A DNA stretch of 64,000 nucleotides from an uncultured Anderseniella sp. (GTDB taxonomy: Bacteria > Pseudomonadota > Alphaproteobacteria > Rhizobiales > Aestuariivirgaceae), in contig CANKYU010000003.1 in NCBI GenBank assembly GCA_947488295.1, forward strand, positions 62,001 to 126,000, written 5' to 3'. Positions 51,875-59,209 of this stretch are shown here, one piece after another. Position 1 is the stretch's first letter, and each line of letters opens with the position of its first letter. A model generated the notes under the pieces. That model ran no database searches and was not told where the DNA came from. It saw nothing but the letters and a program-made list of their open reading frames with translations. Position numbers and translations under genes: made by a program.

Positions 51875-52842
51875 TGTCGGAATTCGCCTTCCAGTTCCTG
51901 TTAACGCTGGATGCCACGCTGCGGGTGGCGACACCGCTCATCCTGTGCGCCATGGCGGGTATCTTTTCCGAGCGCTCAGGCATTATCGACATCTCGCTTG
52001 AAGGCAAGCTGCTGATGGGCGCGTTCGTGGCGGCAACCGTGGCATCGCTGAGCGGCTCGGTCTGGCTGGGCGCTATCTGCGCCATCGCCAGTTGTGTGGT
52101 CCTTGCGCTGATCCACGGCTTTGCCTGCATTACCCACCGGGGCAACCAGGTGGTCAGCGGCCTGGCCATCAACATGCTGGCATCGGGTTTGACGGTCACC
52201 GTCGGCATTGCCCTGTTCCGGCAGGGCGGACAGACACCGCCATTGGGCAACACGGAACGGTTTCGCCCGGTTGAATGGTGGTTCGTCGATGCGCTTGACG
52301 CCATTCCGGTCATCGGCCCGATCTACCGGGAACTCATCAGCAATCACAACATCCTGGTCTACGTGGCGCTGGTCATGGTGCCGGTAACGGCGCTGCTGTT
52401 ATACAAGACCAGGTTCGGCCTGCGCCTGCGGGCGGTCGGGGAGGTGCCGGAAGCCGTAGACAGTGCAGGGGTTTCCGTTACCTGGCTGCGCTACCGGGCG
52501 GTCATCCTGACCGGCCTTTTCTGCGGCCTGGCGGGCGCCTACCTTTCAACGGCCCAGGGAGCCGGATTTGTGCGAGAGATGTCGGCGGGCAAGGGCTATA
52601 TCGCGCTGGCTGCCGTCATCTTCGGCAACTGGCGACCGGTTCCGGTCTTGCTTGCTTGCCTGCTGTTCGGCTTTCTGGAAGCCGCCAGCACCAGGCTGCA
52701 GGGCATCGATATCCCGCTGATCGGCGAAGCGCCGACCCAGCTCATGCTGGCCCTGCCGTATATCATGACCGTGCTCCTGCTGGCAGGCTTTGTCGGCAAG
52801 TCAACGCCGCCGACAGCGATTGGCGAGCCTTATCAGAAGTGA
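51871..52842 (+). CDS. nucleoside ABC importer permease 2
   Basis: A 323-aa BPD_transp_2 permease (NupQ-like) with eight to nine helices (MAGIFSERSGIIDISLEGKL, HRGNQVVSGLAINMLASGLT, GKGYIALAAVIFGNWRP). It pairs with the preceding permease in the importer. Last gene of the seven-gene operon; no obvious terminator follows. Confidence 0.92.
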   Translation: MMSEFAFQFLLTLDATLRVATPLILCAMAGIFSERSGIIDISLEGKLLMGAFVAATVASLSGSVWLGAICAIASCVVLALIHGFACITHRGNQVVSGLAINMLASGLTVTVGIALFRQGGQTPPLGNTERFRPVEWWFVDALDAIPVIGPIYRELISNHNILVYVALVMVPVTALLLYKTRFGLRLRAVGEVPEAVDSAGVSVTWLRYRAVILTGLFCGLAGAYLSTAQGAGFVREMSAGKGYIALAAVIFGNWRPVPVLLACLLFGFLEAASTRLQGIDIPLIGEAPTQLMLALPYIMTVLLLAGFVGKSTPPTAIGEPYQK

Positions 52843-52927
52843 TGGCAAAGACACCGGCTGCCCGGCGCCCGTTGCCGCCTCCGGCCGTCACATGCTGTTC
52901 GACCTCAAAAAATGACTCTCCCCAAAT

Positions 52928-53158
52928 TCATCCGCCGTCACAGCAACTGTCGCCTTGCTGGATCGGCGGGCAGGGCACTGTGCCGTACGAGCAGTATACA
53001 CAGCAGTCACCTGGCTTGGGCTTCAGAACTGCGTTGCATCCCTTGCAGTCATAAAACCACTGGCAGGCATTGGTCGGCATGGTCTCGGTTTCCACATGCC
53101 CGCAATCGGGGCAGGTAATGGTCGATGTCAGTTCGACTGAACCGTCTCGCGTTTCCAT
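52928..53158 (-). CDS. cysteine-rich MerF-associated protein
   Basis: A 76-aa protein with 11 Cys: CPDCG (16, 19), ACQWFYDCKGC (32, 38, 41), GDCCVYCSYGTVPCPP (52, 53, 56, 63) and CC at 72-73. The first part looks like a zinc ribbon; the rest could bind mercury or another soft metal. The GDCCVYCSYG segment is one I recall next to merF in other bacteria; its activity is unproven. It overlaps the end of the MerF gene by 31 bp. Confidence 0.78.
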   Translation of the reverse strand: METRDGSVELTSTITCPDCGHVETETMPTNACQWFYDCKGCNAVLKPKPGDCCVYCSYGTVPCPPIQQGDSCCDGG

Positions 53159-53340
53159 AGGGCATACACCGTGATTGCAACAAATATGGCGAGTGCAGGC
53201 AGCAGTACATAGTCGAGCACGCCGACAAGCGCCGACAGGCCAATGGCGCCAAGCAACACCACCAGAACCGGCGTGAAGCAGCACAGCGCCGCAACAACAC
53301 TGCCGATAATGCCTACTTGCAAAAGTCTGCTGTTTGTCAT
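53128..53340 (-). CDS. merF: MerF-type mercuric ion transporter
   Basis: A 70-aa inner-membrane protein with two helices and the vicinal pair ALCCFTP (C20-C21), matching MerF (VGIIGSVVAALCCFTPVLVV, LSALVGVLDYVLLPALAIF). The second cytosolic Cys pair of classical MerF is missing at the C-terminus (ends KRETVQSN); the partner protein may supply it. No merR, merP or merA lies in the window. A repeat cluster begins 38 bp upstream of its start. Confidence 0.85.
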   Translation of the reverse strand: MTNSRLLQVGIIGSVVAALCCFTPVLVVLLGAIGLSALVGVLDYVLLPALAIFVAITVYALWKRETVQSN

Positions 53341-53377
53341 GAAGGCAAGCCTACCGCATGGCGGCGATGTTTAATAC

Positions 53378-53678
53378 CGCTCACGCAAGCAGCCTTCGGC
53401 TGCGCTCCGCTGGGGCGCACTTCGTGCGACGCGCAGTCGCGCTTGCCTCGGCACTTACGTGCCAGGGTTTACTCCGCTCGCGCCAGCAGCCTTCGGCTGC
53501 GCTCCGCTGGGGCGCGCTTCGCGCGGCGGCCGGTCGGCCTTGCCTCGGCACTAAAGTGCCTCGGGGGAGTTCATCACGATGGTCGTTCAGGGTCGGAGAA
53601 CGGCCTGAGCGAAGCGAAGAAAGCTGTTCGACCAGTAACAAGAACGGCCTGAGCGAAGCGAAGAAAGCTGTTCGACCA
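53378..53678 (+). repeat. multi-hairpin intergenic repeat, locus R1
   Basis: Two units of the hairpin repeat (53378-53466, 53474-53564) are followed by the tail GGTCGGAGAACGG and by two copies, 44 bp apart (53597-53634, 53641-53678), of a segment ending CTGTTCGACCA. Each unit is a string of short palindromes, e.g. GCAGCC-TTC-GGCTGC, GCGCAC-TTC-GTGCG and GGCAC-TTAC-GTGCC. It fills the gap between the MerF and tautomerase genes. Open frames here are artefacts. Confidence 0.85.
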
Positions 53679-53693
53679 ATAAAATCACCAGCA

Positions 53694-54074
53694 TCATGCA
53701 TACTGCGCCACGCCGTTGCCGAAGGACCAGTTTTCCTTTGGAACCTCGATGAGGTTGATGAACACATCGCCCGGCCGCACGCCGGGATCGGCGCCGAGAT
53801 TGTCGGTTATGGCGGCATAGAGCGCCTTTTTTTGTTCGACCGTGCGGGTGTCGTTGGCGGTGATCCGGATGATCACCAGGTCTTCGCTGCGCCGGATGTC
53901 CAGATAGTCCGCGCCATAGTCGAAGCCGGCTTCGTCGTGTTCGGTGATGGTCATGAAGCGATCGTCTTCAGGCACATCGAACGTGTCCCGCATGGCCTGG
54001 TAAATGCCTGCCATGATGGCCTTGCGGTAGCGGGGCGGTTTTCCTTTGCGCAGGTAGATTTGGATCAGCGGCAT
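53694..54074 (-). CDS. tautomerase-family protein
   Basis: A 126-aa protein of the tautomerase superfamily: MPLIQIYLRKGKPPRYRKAI gives the N-terminal Pro after Met removal, and EHDEAGFDYGADYLDIRRS follows. It is double-domain length, like MSAD/cis-CaaD-type or DmpI relatives. Adjacent to a DUF4865 gene (19-bp gap) and a divergent LysR gene, a recurring trio. Confidence 0.86.
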   Translation of the reverse strand: MPLIQIYLRKGKPPRYRKAIMAGIYQAMRDTFDVPEDDRFMTITEHDEAGFDYGADYLDIRRSEDLVIIRITANDTRTVEQKKALYAAITDNLGADPGVRPGDVFINLIEVPKENWSFGNGVAQYA

Positions 54075-54093
54075 AATGCGGTCTCCTGAACAG

Positions 54094-54663
54094 TCATGTA
54101 CTCAGTTTATCGAGGCCGGGCTTGGCCAGATAGGCGACCTGATAGACCTTCTGGCCGGTGTGATCCTGTGCGACAGTCTCGCTCAGCGTGAAGCGGGCAA
54201 TACGCCATGTGGCAAGTTCGATGCCGACGACCGATGCAACCGTGCCTGGCCGGGCTGCAGTCTGCCGGTTGCGCTCGGTTTCCGATGTCCTGAGGTCGGC
54301 CAGAGACTGGTCAGGCGGCATGTCGGCGTCTTCGCGATACAACATCGTGGCTTGATCCGATTGGCCTCTGGCCGCGTCGATTGCCAGCCATGTCTCGACC
54401 GTCGGCCTGCCGAATGTGTCGAACACGTTCTGGAAACCCTTGTACCAGAGGAAGTCTGCGACAGCCTCGATCTCGAACCACAGATAGAGCGATGAATAGG
54501 CGTTGTTCGTTGCCCCCATTTGCCCGGCGTCTTCAACGGAAAACGCCTTGAACGCCAGGTGGGGCCGGTCGTCGAACACCGGCCCGCCTTTTGCGACCCT
54601 GGAGCGGATGATCGACATGTCGTAATCCGCCGGCAGCCTGTGCCGATATTGCTTGATGAACAT
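54094..54663 (-). CDS. DUF4865-family protein
   Basis: A 189-aa protein that I recognise as DUF4865 by its start (MFIKQYRHRLPADYDMSIIR) and body (GPVFDDRPHLAFKAFSVEDA, YLWFEIEAVADFLWYKGFQN). The function is unknown; the fold may be a dimeric alpha-beta barrel. It leads an operon with the tautomerase gene and is divergent from the LysR gene. Confidence 0.8.
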   Translation of the reverse strand: MFIKQYRHRLPADYDMSIIRSRVAKGGPVFDDRPHLAFKAFSVEDAGQMGATNNAYSSLYLWFEIEAVADFLWYKGFQNVFDTFGRPTVETWLAIDAARGQSDQATMLYREDADMPPDQSLADLRTSETERNRQTAARPGTVASVVGIELATWRIARFTLSETVAQDHTGQKVYQVAYLAKPGLDKLST

Positions 54664-54701
54664 GTGCTGTCTCCTTCACTGAGGCTCAAGGCTAGACAAT
54701 G

Positions 54702-54746
54702 TTCAATCATTCGATCAACATATGTATTGGTATTTCAATCATTCGA
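54702..54746. promoter_or_regulatory. direct repeats, LysR/DUF4865 gap
   Basis: TTCAATCATTCGA occurs twice (54702-54714, 54734-54746), 32 bp or three helical turns apart, filling the divergent promoter region. Such spacing suits cooperative binding of the LysR tetramer. Confidence 0.55.
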
Positions 54747-54758
54747 AAAATATATAAT

Positions 54759-55619
54759 ATGAAAAAATCCCTGGATCTTGATGCAGTTCGCGCCTTCGTG
54801 CTGGTGGCCGATCTGGCAAGCTTCACCCGCGCTGCTGACGGTCTGCAAACGGCCCAGGCAGCCATCAGTCTGAAAATCAAGAAACTCGAGGATCGCCTTG
54901 GTTACCGATTGCTGGATCGTACACCGCGTCACGTGCAACTGTCTGAAAAGGGACAGGGTTTCATTGATCTGGCCCGAGACCTGCTGTCCGCCCACGACAG
55001 GGCCCTGTCAGGCGAGGGCGCAATACAGCCGAAGCGTGTGGCCATCGGCATCAGCGATCATGTTGCGGGTCCGGAACTGCCGAAAATGCTGCAGACAATT
55101 GCGAGATTTGACCCCGTGCTGTCCCTGGAGGTCAGCATTGCGGCATCGCGCGACTTGCTGGATGCGTTCGAAGACGGACACTTTGATGCGGTTGTGTTCC
55201 GGCGTGAGCATGACAGTCGTGCGGGCAAAGTCCTGTTTGAGGAGCCCGTCGCCTGGCTGGCTTCGCCGCAGTTTGAACGCCGCACAGGCGAGCCGCTGTC
55301 CATCGCAACACTGTCAGCCGCCTGCGGCCTCAGACGCCTCGCAACCCGTGCACTGGACGAAGCCGGTATTGCATGGCGCGAAACCTTCGTCGGCGGTGGC
55401 GTGCCGGCGGTCGGGGCTGCGGCAACTGCCGGCCTGTGTGTAACCGTTCTGGCAACACGGCTGGCGCCGCTTGGAACCATTGATGTCGGTGGAAAACTCG
55501 GTTTGCCGATGCTGCCACACTCCAAGGTTGCTGCTAAGGTCCGCCACAAGGATCGGCAATCCAATGAAGCAATCGCCTTGTTTCTGGCTGCATTCAGGGG
55601 GGTGCCAAAAACAAGTTGA
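54759..55619 (+). CDS. LysR-family transcriptional regulator
   Basis: A 286-aa LysR protein (AFVLVADLASFTRAADGLQT, ISLKIKKLEDRLGYRLLDRT; effector domain 90-286). The ATG at 54759 is chosen since the upstream frame crosses the direct repeats. It is divergent from DUF4865-tautomerase and probably controls them. Confidence 0.88.
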   Translation: MKKSLDLDAVRAFVLVADLASFTRAADGLQTAQAAISLKIKKLEDRLGYRLLDRTPRHVQLSEKGQGFIDLARDLLSAHDRALSGEGAIQPKRVAIGISDHVAGPELPKMLQTIARFDPVLSLEVSIAASRDLLDAFEDGHFDAVVFRREHDSRAGKVLFEEPVAWLASPQFERRTGEPLSIATLSAACGLRRLATRALDEAGIAWRETFVGGGVPAVGAAATAGLCVTVLATRLAPLGTIDVGGKLGLPMLPHSKVAAKVRHKDRQSNEAIALFLAAFRGVPKTS

Positions 55620-55698
55620 CACCGGGTTTGCACACCAAGGATCGTACGGCGGCTCAGGATCGGAATTCTACAAGAATTGATTGCAGCATTGACAGCGA

Positions 55699-56385
55699 AT
55701 GATTATTTCCCACAAGCACAAATTCATCTTCCTTAAAACCTGCAAAACTGCGGGAACCAGTGTTGAATTCGCACTGCGCTCATTGTGTGGTCCCGACGAC
55801 ATCATAGCGCCGATTGGCGATGAAGAAGGTATCAAGATGGGTTTGCCGCAGCAAAATTACACATCCTCACCGCAGTTTCCAAGCAGAGATTGGTTGTACT
55901 GGTTTCGCAGCCGGTTGATGCGTAAATCCGCGCCAAAGGATTTTTACAACCACATTCCTGGTTGGCGGGTGCGCGCGCGGGTCGGCGAAGACGTCTGGAA
56001 TGATTATTTCAAATTCTGTTTTGAACGCAATCCCTGGGACAGAGAAGTATCGTTCTACTTTTTTCGGCACGGGCGCAGTGGGTATGCTGACAATTTTGCT
56101 GACCATTTGAAGCTGTTGAAGCGAAAAAAACTGCGCAACTGGGAGATTTATACCGACTACGACAAACCGCTAGTCGACTTTGTCGGGCGTTACGAAAATC
56201 TCGAGTCCGATCTGAAACTCGCCTTGCAGAAATGCGGAATCGACTGGACCGGCGAACTGCCGCGGGCCAAAGCCAAATTCAGAGCCGATAAAAGACCGTA
56301 TCGCGAACTTTATGATGACCAGTCGCGCGAGTTGGTCGCCAGGACCTACCGTCGTGAGATTGAGTATTTCGGCTATGAATTCTAG
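55699..56385 (+). CDS. sulfotransferase-family protein
   Basis: A 228-aa protein of the Sulfotransfer_2 type that moves sulfate from PAPS to a sugar or other acceptor. The 5'-phosphosulfate loop is FLKTCKTAGTSVEFAL and the 3'-phosphate site CFERNPWDREVSFYFF. It stands alone beside repeat locus R2; surface polysaccharide sulfation is a reasonable guess. Less GC-rich than its neighbours, which may indicate transfer. Confidence 0.87.
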   Translation: MIISHKHKFIFLKTCKTAGTSVEFALRSLCGPDDIIAPIGDEEGIKMGLPQQNYTSSPQFPSRDWLYWFRSRLMRKSAPKDFYNHIPGWRVRARVGEDVWNDYFKFCFERNPWDREVSFYFFRHGRSGYADNFADHLKLLKRKKLRNWEIYTDYDKPLVDFVGRYENLESDLKLALQKCGIDWTGELPRAKAKFRADKRPYRELYDDQSRELVARTYRREIEYFGYEF

Positions 56386-56401
56386 GGGATGTTATCCTGG
56401 T

Positions 56402-56785
56402 TGGTCGAACAGCTTTTTGATTCATGCCGCTCACGCCAGCAGCCTTGCGGCTGCGCTCCGCTAGGGCGCACTTCGTGCGACGGCCAGTCGGCCTTGCCTC
56501 GGCACTTACGTGCCAGGGTTTATTCCGCTCACGCCAGCAGCCTTGCGGCTGCGCTCCGCTAGGGCGCACTTCGTGCGACGGCCGGTCGGCCTTGCCTCGG
56601 CACTTACGTGCCAGGGTTTATTCCGCTCACGCAAGCAGCCTTGTGGCTGCGCTCCGCTAGGGCGCACTTCGTGCGACGGCCAGTCGGCCTTGCCTCGGCA
56701 CTTACGTGCCTCGGAGGAAATCATCACTACGGCTGTTCAGGGTCGGAGAACGGCCCGAGCGAAGCGAGGACAAGCTGTTCGACCA
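56402..56785. repeat. multi-hairpin repeat element R2 with inverted ends
   Basis: A 384-bp element bounded by perfect 14-bp inverted ends (TGGTCGAACAGCTT at 56402-56415; complement at 56772-56785). It contains three tandem 98-bp units (starting 56427, 56525, 56623) made of short hairpins, then a GGTCGGAGAACGG tail. No target duplication is evident. Looks like a non-autonomous element or an intergenic repeat of the REP class. Open frames inside repeat the same peptide and are not genes. Confidence 0.8.
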
Positions 56786-56798
56786 GCAAAAGCGGCCG

Positions 56799-57254
56799 TC
56801 AGGCCGCCTTGTCAACCGCGTGCGGGGTTCTGAAGCCGACGGCCAGCCTGTTCCACACATTGATGGTGCCGATGGCAACACTCAGCTTGGCAATCTCCTC
56901 TTCGGAAAAGTGCGCCCGCAGTTCTTCATAGTCTGCATCCGGCGCGCCGGATGTCGCGATATTGGTCAGTGCCTCGGTCCAGCCGAGCACGGCCCGCTCG
57001 CGCGCGTCGAACACGCTGGCTTCGCGCCACACGCAGACCAGGCCGATCCATTGCTCGCTCAGCCCGTCCTCGCGGGCATGTTTTATGTGCATGTCGACGC
57101 AGAACGCGCACCCGTTGATTTGTGACGCCCGCAGTTTCAACAGGTGGATCAGGCGCGGTTCGAGGCCTGATTGCTGCGATACAAACAGCTCAAGCGCCAG
57201 CACGGCCTGGTAGGCTTCCGGCGATGCTTTCAGGTAATCGAGACGCGTTTGCAT
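56799..57254 (-). CDS. carboxymuconolactone-decarboxylase/AhpD-family protein
   Basis: A 151-aa AhpD-like protein. The redox/proton-relay motif is CAFCVDMHIKHA (C49, C52, H56), as in alkylhydroperoxidase D and YnjF-like peroxidases. Probably removes peroxides or acts as a small redox protein. It follows the Rrf2 gene by 21 bp and ends next to repeat R2. Confidence 0.9.
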   Translation of the reverse strand: MQTRLDYLKASPEAYQAVLALELFVSQQSGLEPRLIHLLKLRASQINGCAFCVDMHIKHAREDGLSEQWIGLVCVWREASVFDARERAVLGWTEALTNIATSGAPDADYEELRAHFSEEEIAKLSVAIGTINVWNRLAVGFRTPHAVDKAA

Positions 57255-57275
57255 GAGATACTCCTTTACTGATTT

Positions 57276-57788
57276 CTATTTTGATGGTTCGGGTTTTGGT
57301 TGACGTAAGTGGTTTGCCAGAAACGCACAGCCGCGCGCAGCAATGGCTCCGTCATCGGCGGCTTGCACCTGGTCAACAAGGTCCTGGATGGTGACGCCGC
57401 GCAGCTCGTTGCGATACGCGCGCTCGGCGCGCAGCATGGCAGCGTTGATCTGGCACGGTGCGCTGAAATACTCAGGCGGCAGCGGGTCAGGTCCGTTCTG
57501 GCGGATTTCCCTGCAGCGGAAGGCTGGCTCGCGACCTTCAACCGCCAGGACGATGTCAAGCAGGCTGATATCGCCAGGCGATTTGGCAAGCCTGTAACCA
57601 CCGCGTGGCCCCGGCACCGTGCGCACGATGCCGACCCCGGACAGCACCTGCAGATGCTTGAGCAGATAACTGGTCGAAACCCCGTGCAACTCGGCCAGAG
57701 AGGCGGCAGACAGCAGCCCGTCTGCCGGCAGCGCCGCCAGCACCGTCACGCAATGGATCGCCTGTTCAACTCCGTCACCGAGCTTCAT
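57276..57788 (-). CDS. Rrf2-family transcriptional regulator
   Basis: A 170-aa winged-helix regulator (LLSAASLAELHGVSTSYLLK, HLQVLSGVGIVRTVPGPRGG). Two Cys in the later part (FRCREIR; SAPCQIN) could sense redox, but the three-Cys iron-sulfur set of IscR is not complete. It forms an operon with the AhpD-like gene and likely controls it. A palindrome lies 25 bp upstream. Confidence 0.88.
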   Translation of the reverse strand: MKLGDGVEQAIHCVTVLAALPADGLLSAASLAELHGVSTSYLLKHLQVLSGVGIVRTVPGPRGGYRLAKSPGDISLLDIVLAVEGREPAFRCREIRQNGPDPLPPEYFSAPCQINAAMLRAERAYRNELRGVTIQDLVDQVQAADDGAIAARGCAFLANHLRQPKPEPSK

Positions 57789-57812
57789 GTGGGCCTCGTC
57801 AGAATAATCGTG

Positions 57813-57825
57813 GATAATATTTATC
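57813..57825. promoter_or_regulatory. Rrf2 operator candidate
   Basis: GATAA-TAT-TTATC is a perfect inverted repeat in the AT-rich leader of the Rrf2 gene, 25 bp from its start. Candidate autoregulatory site. Confidence 0.4.
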
Positions 57826-57859
57826 TATGATTCTGTTTGTGAGTCAAGAAGGTTTATAT

Positions 57860-57940
57860 CGCTCACGCAAGCAGCCTGACGGCTGCGCTCCGCTGGGGCG
57901 GGCCTGACCGGCCCGAGGCCCGTCGGGCCTGGTGGGAGTT
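57860..57940 (+). repeat. multi-hairpin repeat, divergent copy R3a
   Basis: Starts like the R2 units (CGCTCACGCAAGCAGCC) but continues with other palindromes (GGGCCTGACCGGCCC, GGCCCGTCGGGCC). It is a diverged family member on the plus strand next to the Rrf2 promoter. Confidence 0.65.
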
Positions 57941-57977
57941 CAGCATTCAGGCACGCGCAAGCTGTGATGCATTATTC

Positions 57978-58145
57978 TGGTCGAACAGCTTTACTCGGCA
58001 CTTCGTGCTTCGCGCCGTTCTCCGACCCTGAACGACCCTGGTGATGAACGCCTCCGAGGCACGTCAGTGCCGAGGCAAGCGCGACCGCGCGCCGCACGAA
58101 GTGCGCCCCAGCGGAGCGCAGCCGCAGGCTGCTTGCGTGAGCGGT
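57978..58145 (-). repeat. multi-hairpin repeat R3b, inverted orientation
   Basis: Begins with the end sequence TGGTCGAACAGCTT, then the tail CCGTTCTCCGACC, then one full hairpin unit on the minus strand (GGCAC-GTCA-GTGCC, CGCAC-GAA-GTGCG, CAGCC-GCA-GGCTG). The order is the mirror of the R2 right half. Confidence 0.75.
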
Positions 58146-58156
58146 ATAAAACCACC

Positions 58157-58286
58157 CCGTTCTCCGACCCTGCACAACCGTTGTGATGAATTCCCTCCGA
58201 GGCACTTTAGTGCCGAGGCAAGGCCGACCGGCCGCCGCACGAAGTGGGTCCCAGCGGAGCGCAGCCGTCAGGCTGCTGGCGTGAGC
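58157..58286 (-). repeat. multi-hairpin repeat R3c, inverted orientation
   Basis: A second minus-strand unit starting CCGTTCTCCGACC, with GGCAC-TTTA-GTGCC and a decayed hairpin (CGCACGAAGTGGGT). It ends 14 bp before the -35 of the small gene at 58336. Together R3a-c fill 57860-58286, a gap with no gene. Confidence 0.75.
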
Positions 58287-58335
58287 AAAATATACTATAT
58301 TGACACCTAGGTACCAAGATACTAAACACCGTGCC

Positions 58336-58590
58336 ATGAAAAAGATCGAACGTATCCAGACCGGCCTGCGGTTGGAAAAGCGGCTGCTGAAGGTTCTGAA
58401 GGGCCTGGCCGAGCATCTGGACATATCGGTGGCCGAACTGATCGAAGCCATGGCGCTGCATGCCTTTGAGGGCAGGGCGCCGTTTTCGGCTGAGACCATC
58501 GGCAAGATCAGTCAGTTGAAAAGTGTCTATGATCTCGACCTGACGGCCGAAGACAGCCACCGGACCAGTGACAGCGAGGGAGACACCTGA
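58336..58590 (+). CDS. 84-aa RHH-like DNA-binding protein (putative)
   Basis: MKKIERIQTGLRLEKRLLKV then LKGLAEHLDISVAELIEAMA resembles a ribbon-helix-helix domain: a basic strand followed by two helices. The C-terminal 35 residues are polar and acidic. Its stop overlaps the next start by one base (TGATG). TTGACA at 58300-58305 is a possible -35. A regulator or antitoxin-like role is possible but unproven. Confidence 0.6.
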   Translation: MKKIERIQTGLRLEKRLLKVLKGLAEHLDISVAELIEAMALHAFEGRAPFSAETIGKISQLKSVYDLDLTAEDSHRTSDSEGDT

Positions 58591-58976
58591 TGGTGGATTA
58601 TTTCGAGAAGTTGCAGCGGCTGCGAGAGGGCACGCTGGACCCGAAGGACTTTGCCCACACGGATCATGTTGGGGTGGCCTATGAAGTGCTGGCCCGGCAT
58701 GACTATGTGGAGGCAGTCGGTATCATATCGCATGGTATTAAAACGCTGGCCGCGGCGGCCGGTGATGCAACGAAGTTCAACACCACCATCACCGTGGCGC
58801 TTGTCAGCCTGATTGCCGAACGCATGCAAACCTCCGCGCATGACAACGCAACAGATTTCCTTGCCCGCAATGCTGATTTGACGGGTCCTTCCGCCCTGGC
58901 GCCGTGGTACACGCGCGAGCGCATTACGTCACCGTTGGCCCGTTCGATCGCCCTGCTGCCCGACCGCGCACCGTGA
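58590..58976 (+). CDS. 128-aa conserved hypothetical protein
   Basis: A helical soluble protein with an HTDHVGVAYEVLARHDY segment near residue 24 and FNTTITVALVSLIAERM in the middle. His/Asp residues in the first segment might bind metal. I have seen the HxDHxxxA pattern in unassigned bacterial proteins but know no function. Translation is coupled to the RHH-like gene. Confidence 0.6.
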   Translation: MVDYFEKLQRLREGTLDPKDFAHTDHVGVAYEVLARHDYVEAVGIISHGIKTLAAAAGDATKFNTTITVALVSLIAERMQTSAHDNATDFLARNADLTGPSALAPWYTRERITSPLARSIALLPDRAP

Positions 58977-59002
58977 CCCGCATGACCTGAAACCGCTTCT
59001 CG

Positions 59003-59209
59003 TCAAAACCTGTCCCCGGCAAGCCTGGCCAGTGCCTCGATGCGCTGCCTGACATAGGCGAGTGCGTCTGCGGAACACGGCGTTCCGGCACATTCCTGTT
59101 CACCGATACGGGCGAGGTCGGCAGCAATGCCCATGGCCGACGTGGACATGTGCCGGCAGTCGGCAACCAGTTCCGTGCGAACAGTGGGGCAAGGGGGTGG
59201 CAGGCTCAT
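59003..59209 (-). CDS. 68-aa hypothetical protein, S24 regulon
   Basis: A small protein with four Cys (C7, C18, C40, C45) and a helical C-terminal half (ADALAYVRQRIEALARLAGD). No family is recognised. Its ATG overlaps the stop of the preceding gene (ATGA). The start at 59209 is chosen over a much longer frame that has no family support. It belongs to the two-gene operon under the putative S24-repressor operators. Confidence 0.6.
   Translation of the reverse strand: MSLPPPCPTVRTELVADCRHMSTSAMGIAADLARIGEQECAGTPCSADALAYVRQRIEALARLAGDRF

Noticed and set aside
53317..54089. Open frames across the R1 repeats (111 and 243 codons)
   Set aside because: Built from repeated hairpin DNA (peptides such as LRLRSAGAHF recur) and antisense to the tautomerase.
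56402..56785. CRISPR-like array
   Set aside because: The 98-bp units are repeats throughout, with no unique spacers and no cas genes.
56424..56931. Three similar open frames in R2
   Set aside because: They are the same 98-bp unit read three times; no ribosome sites.
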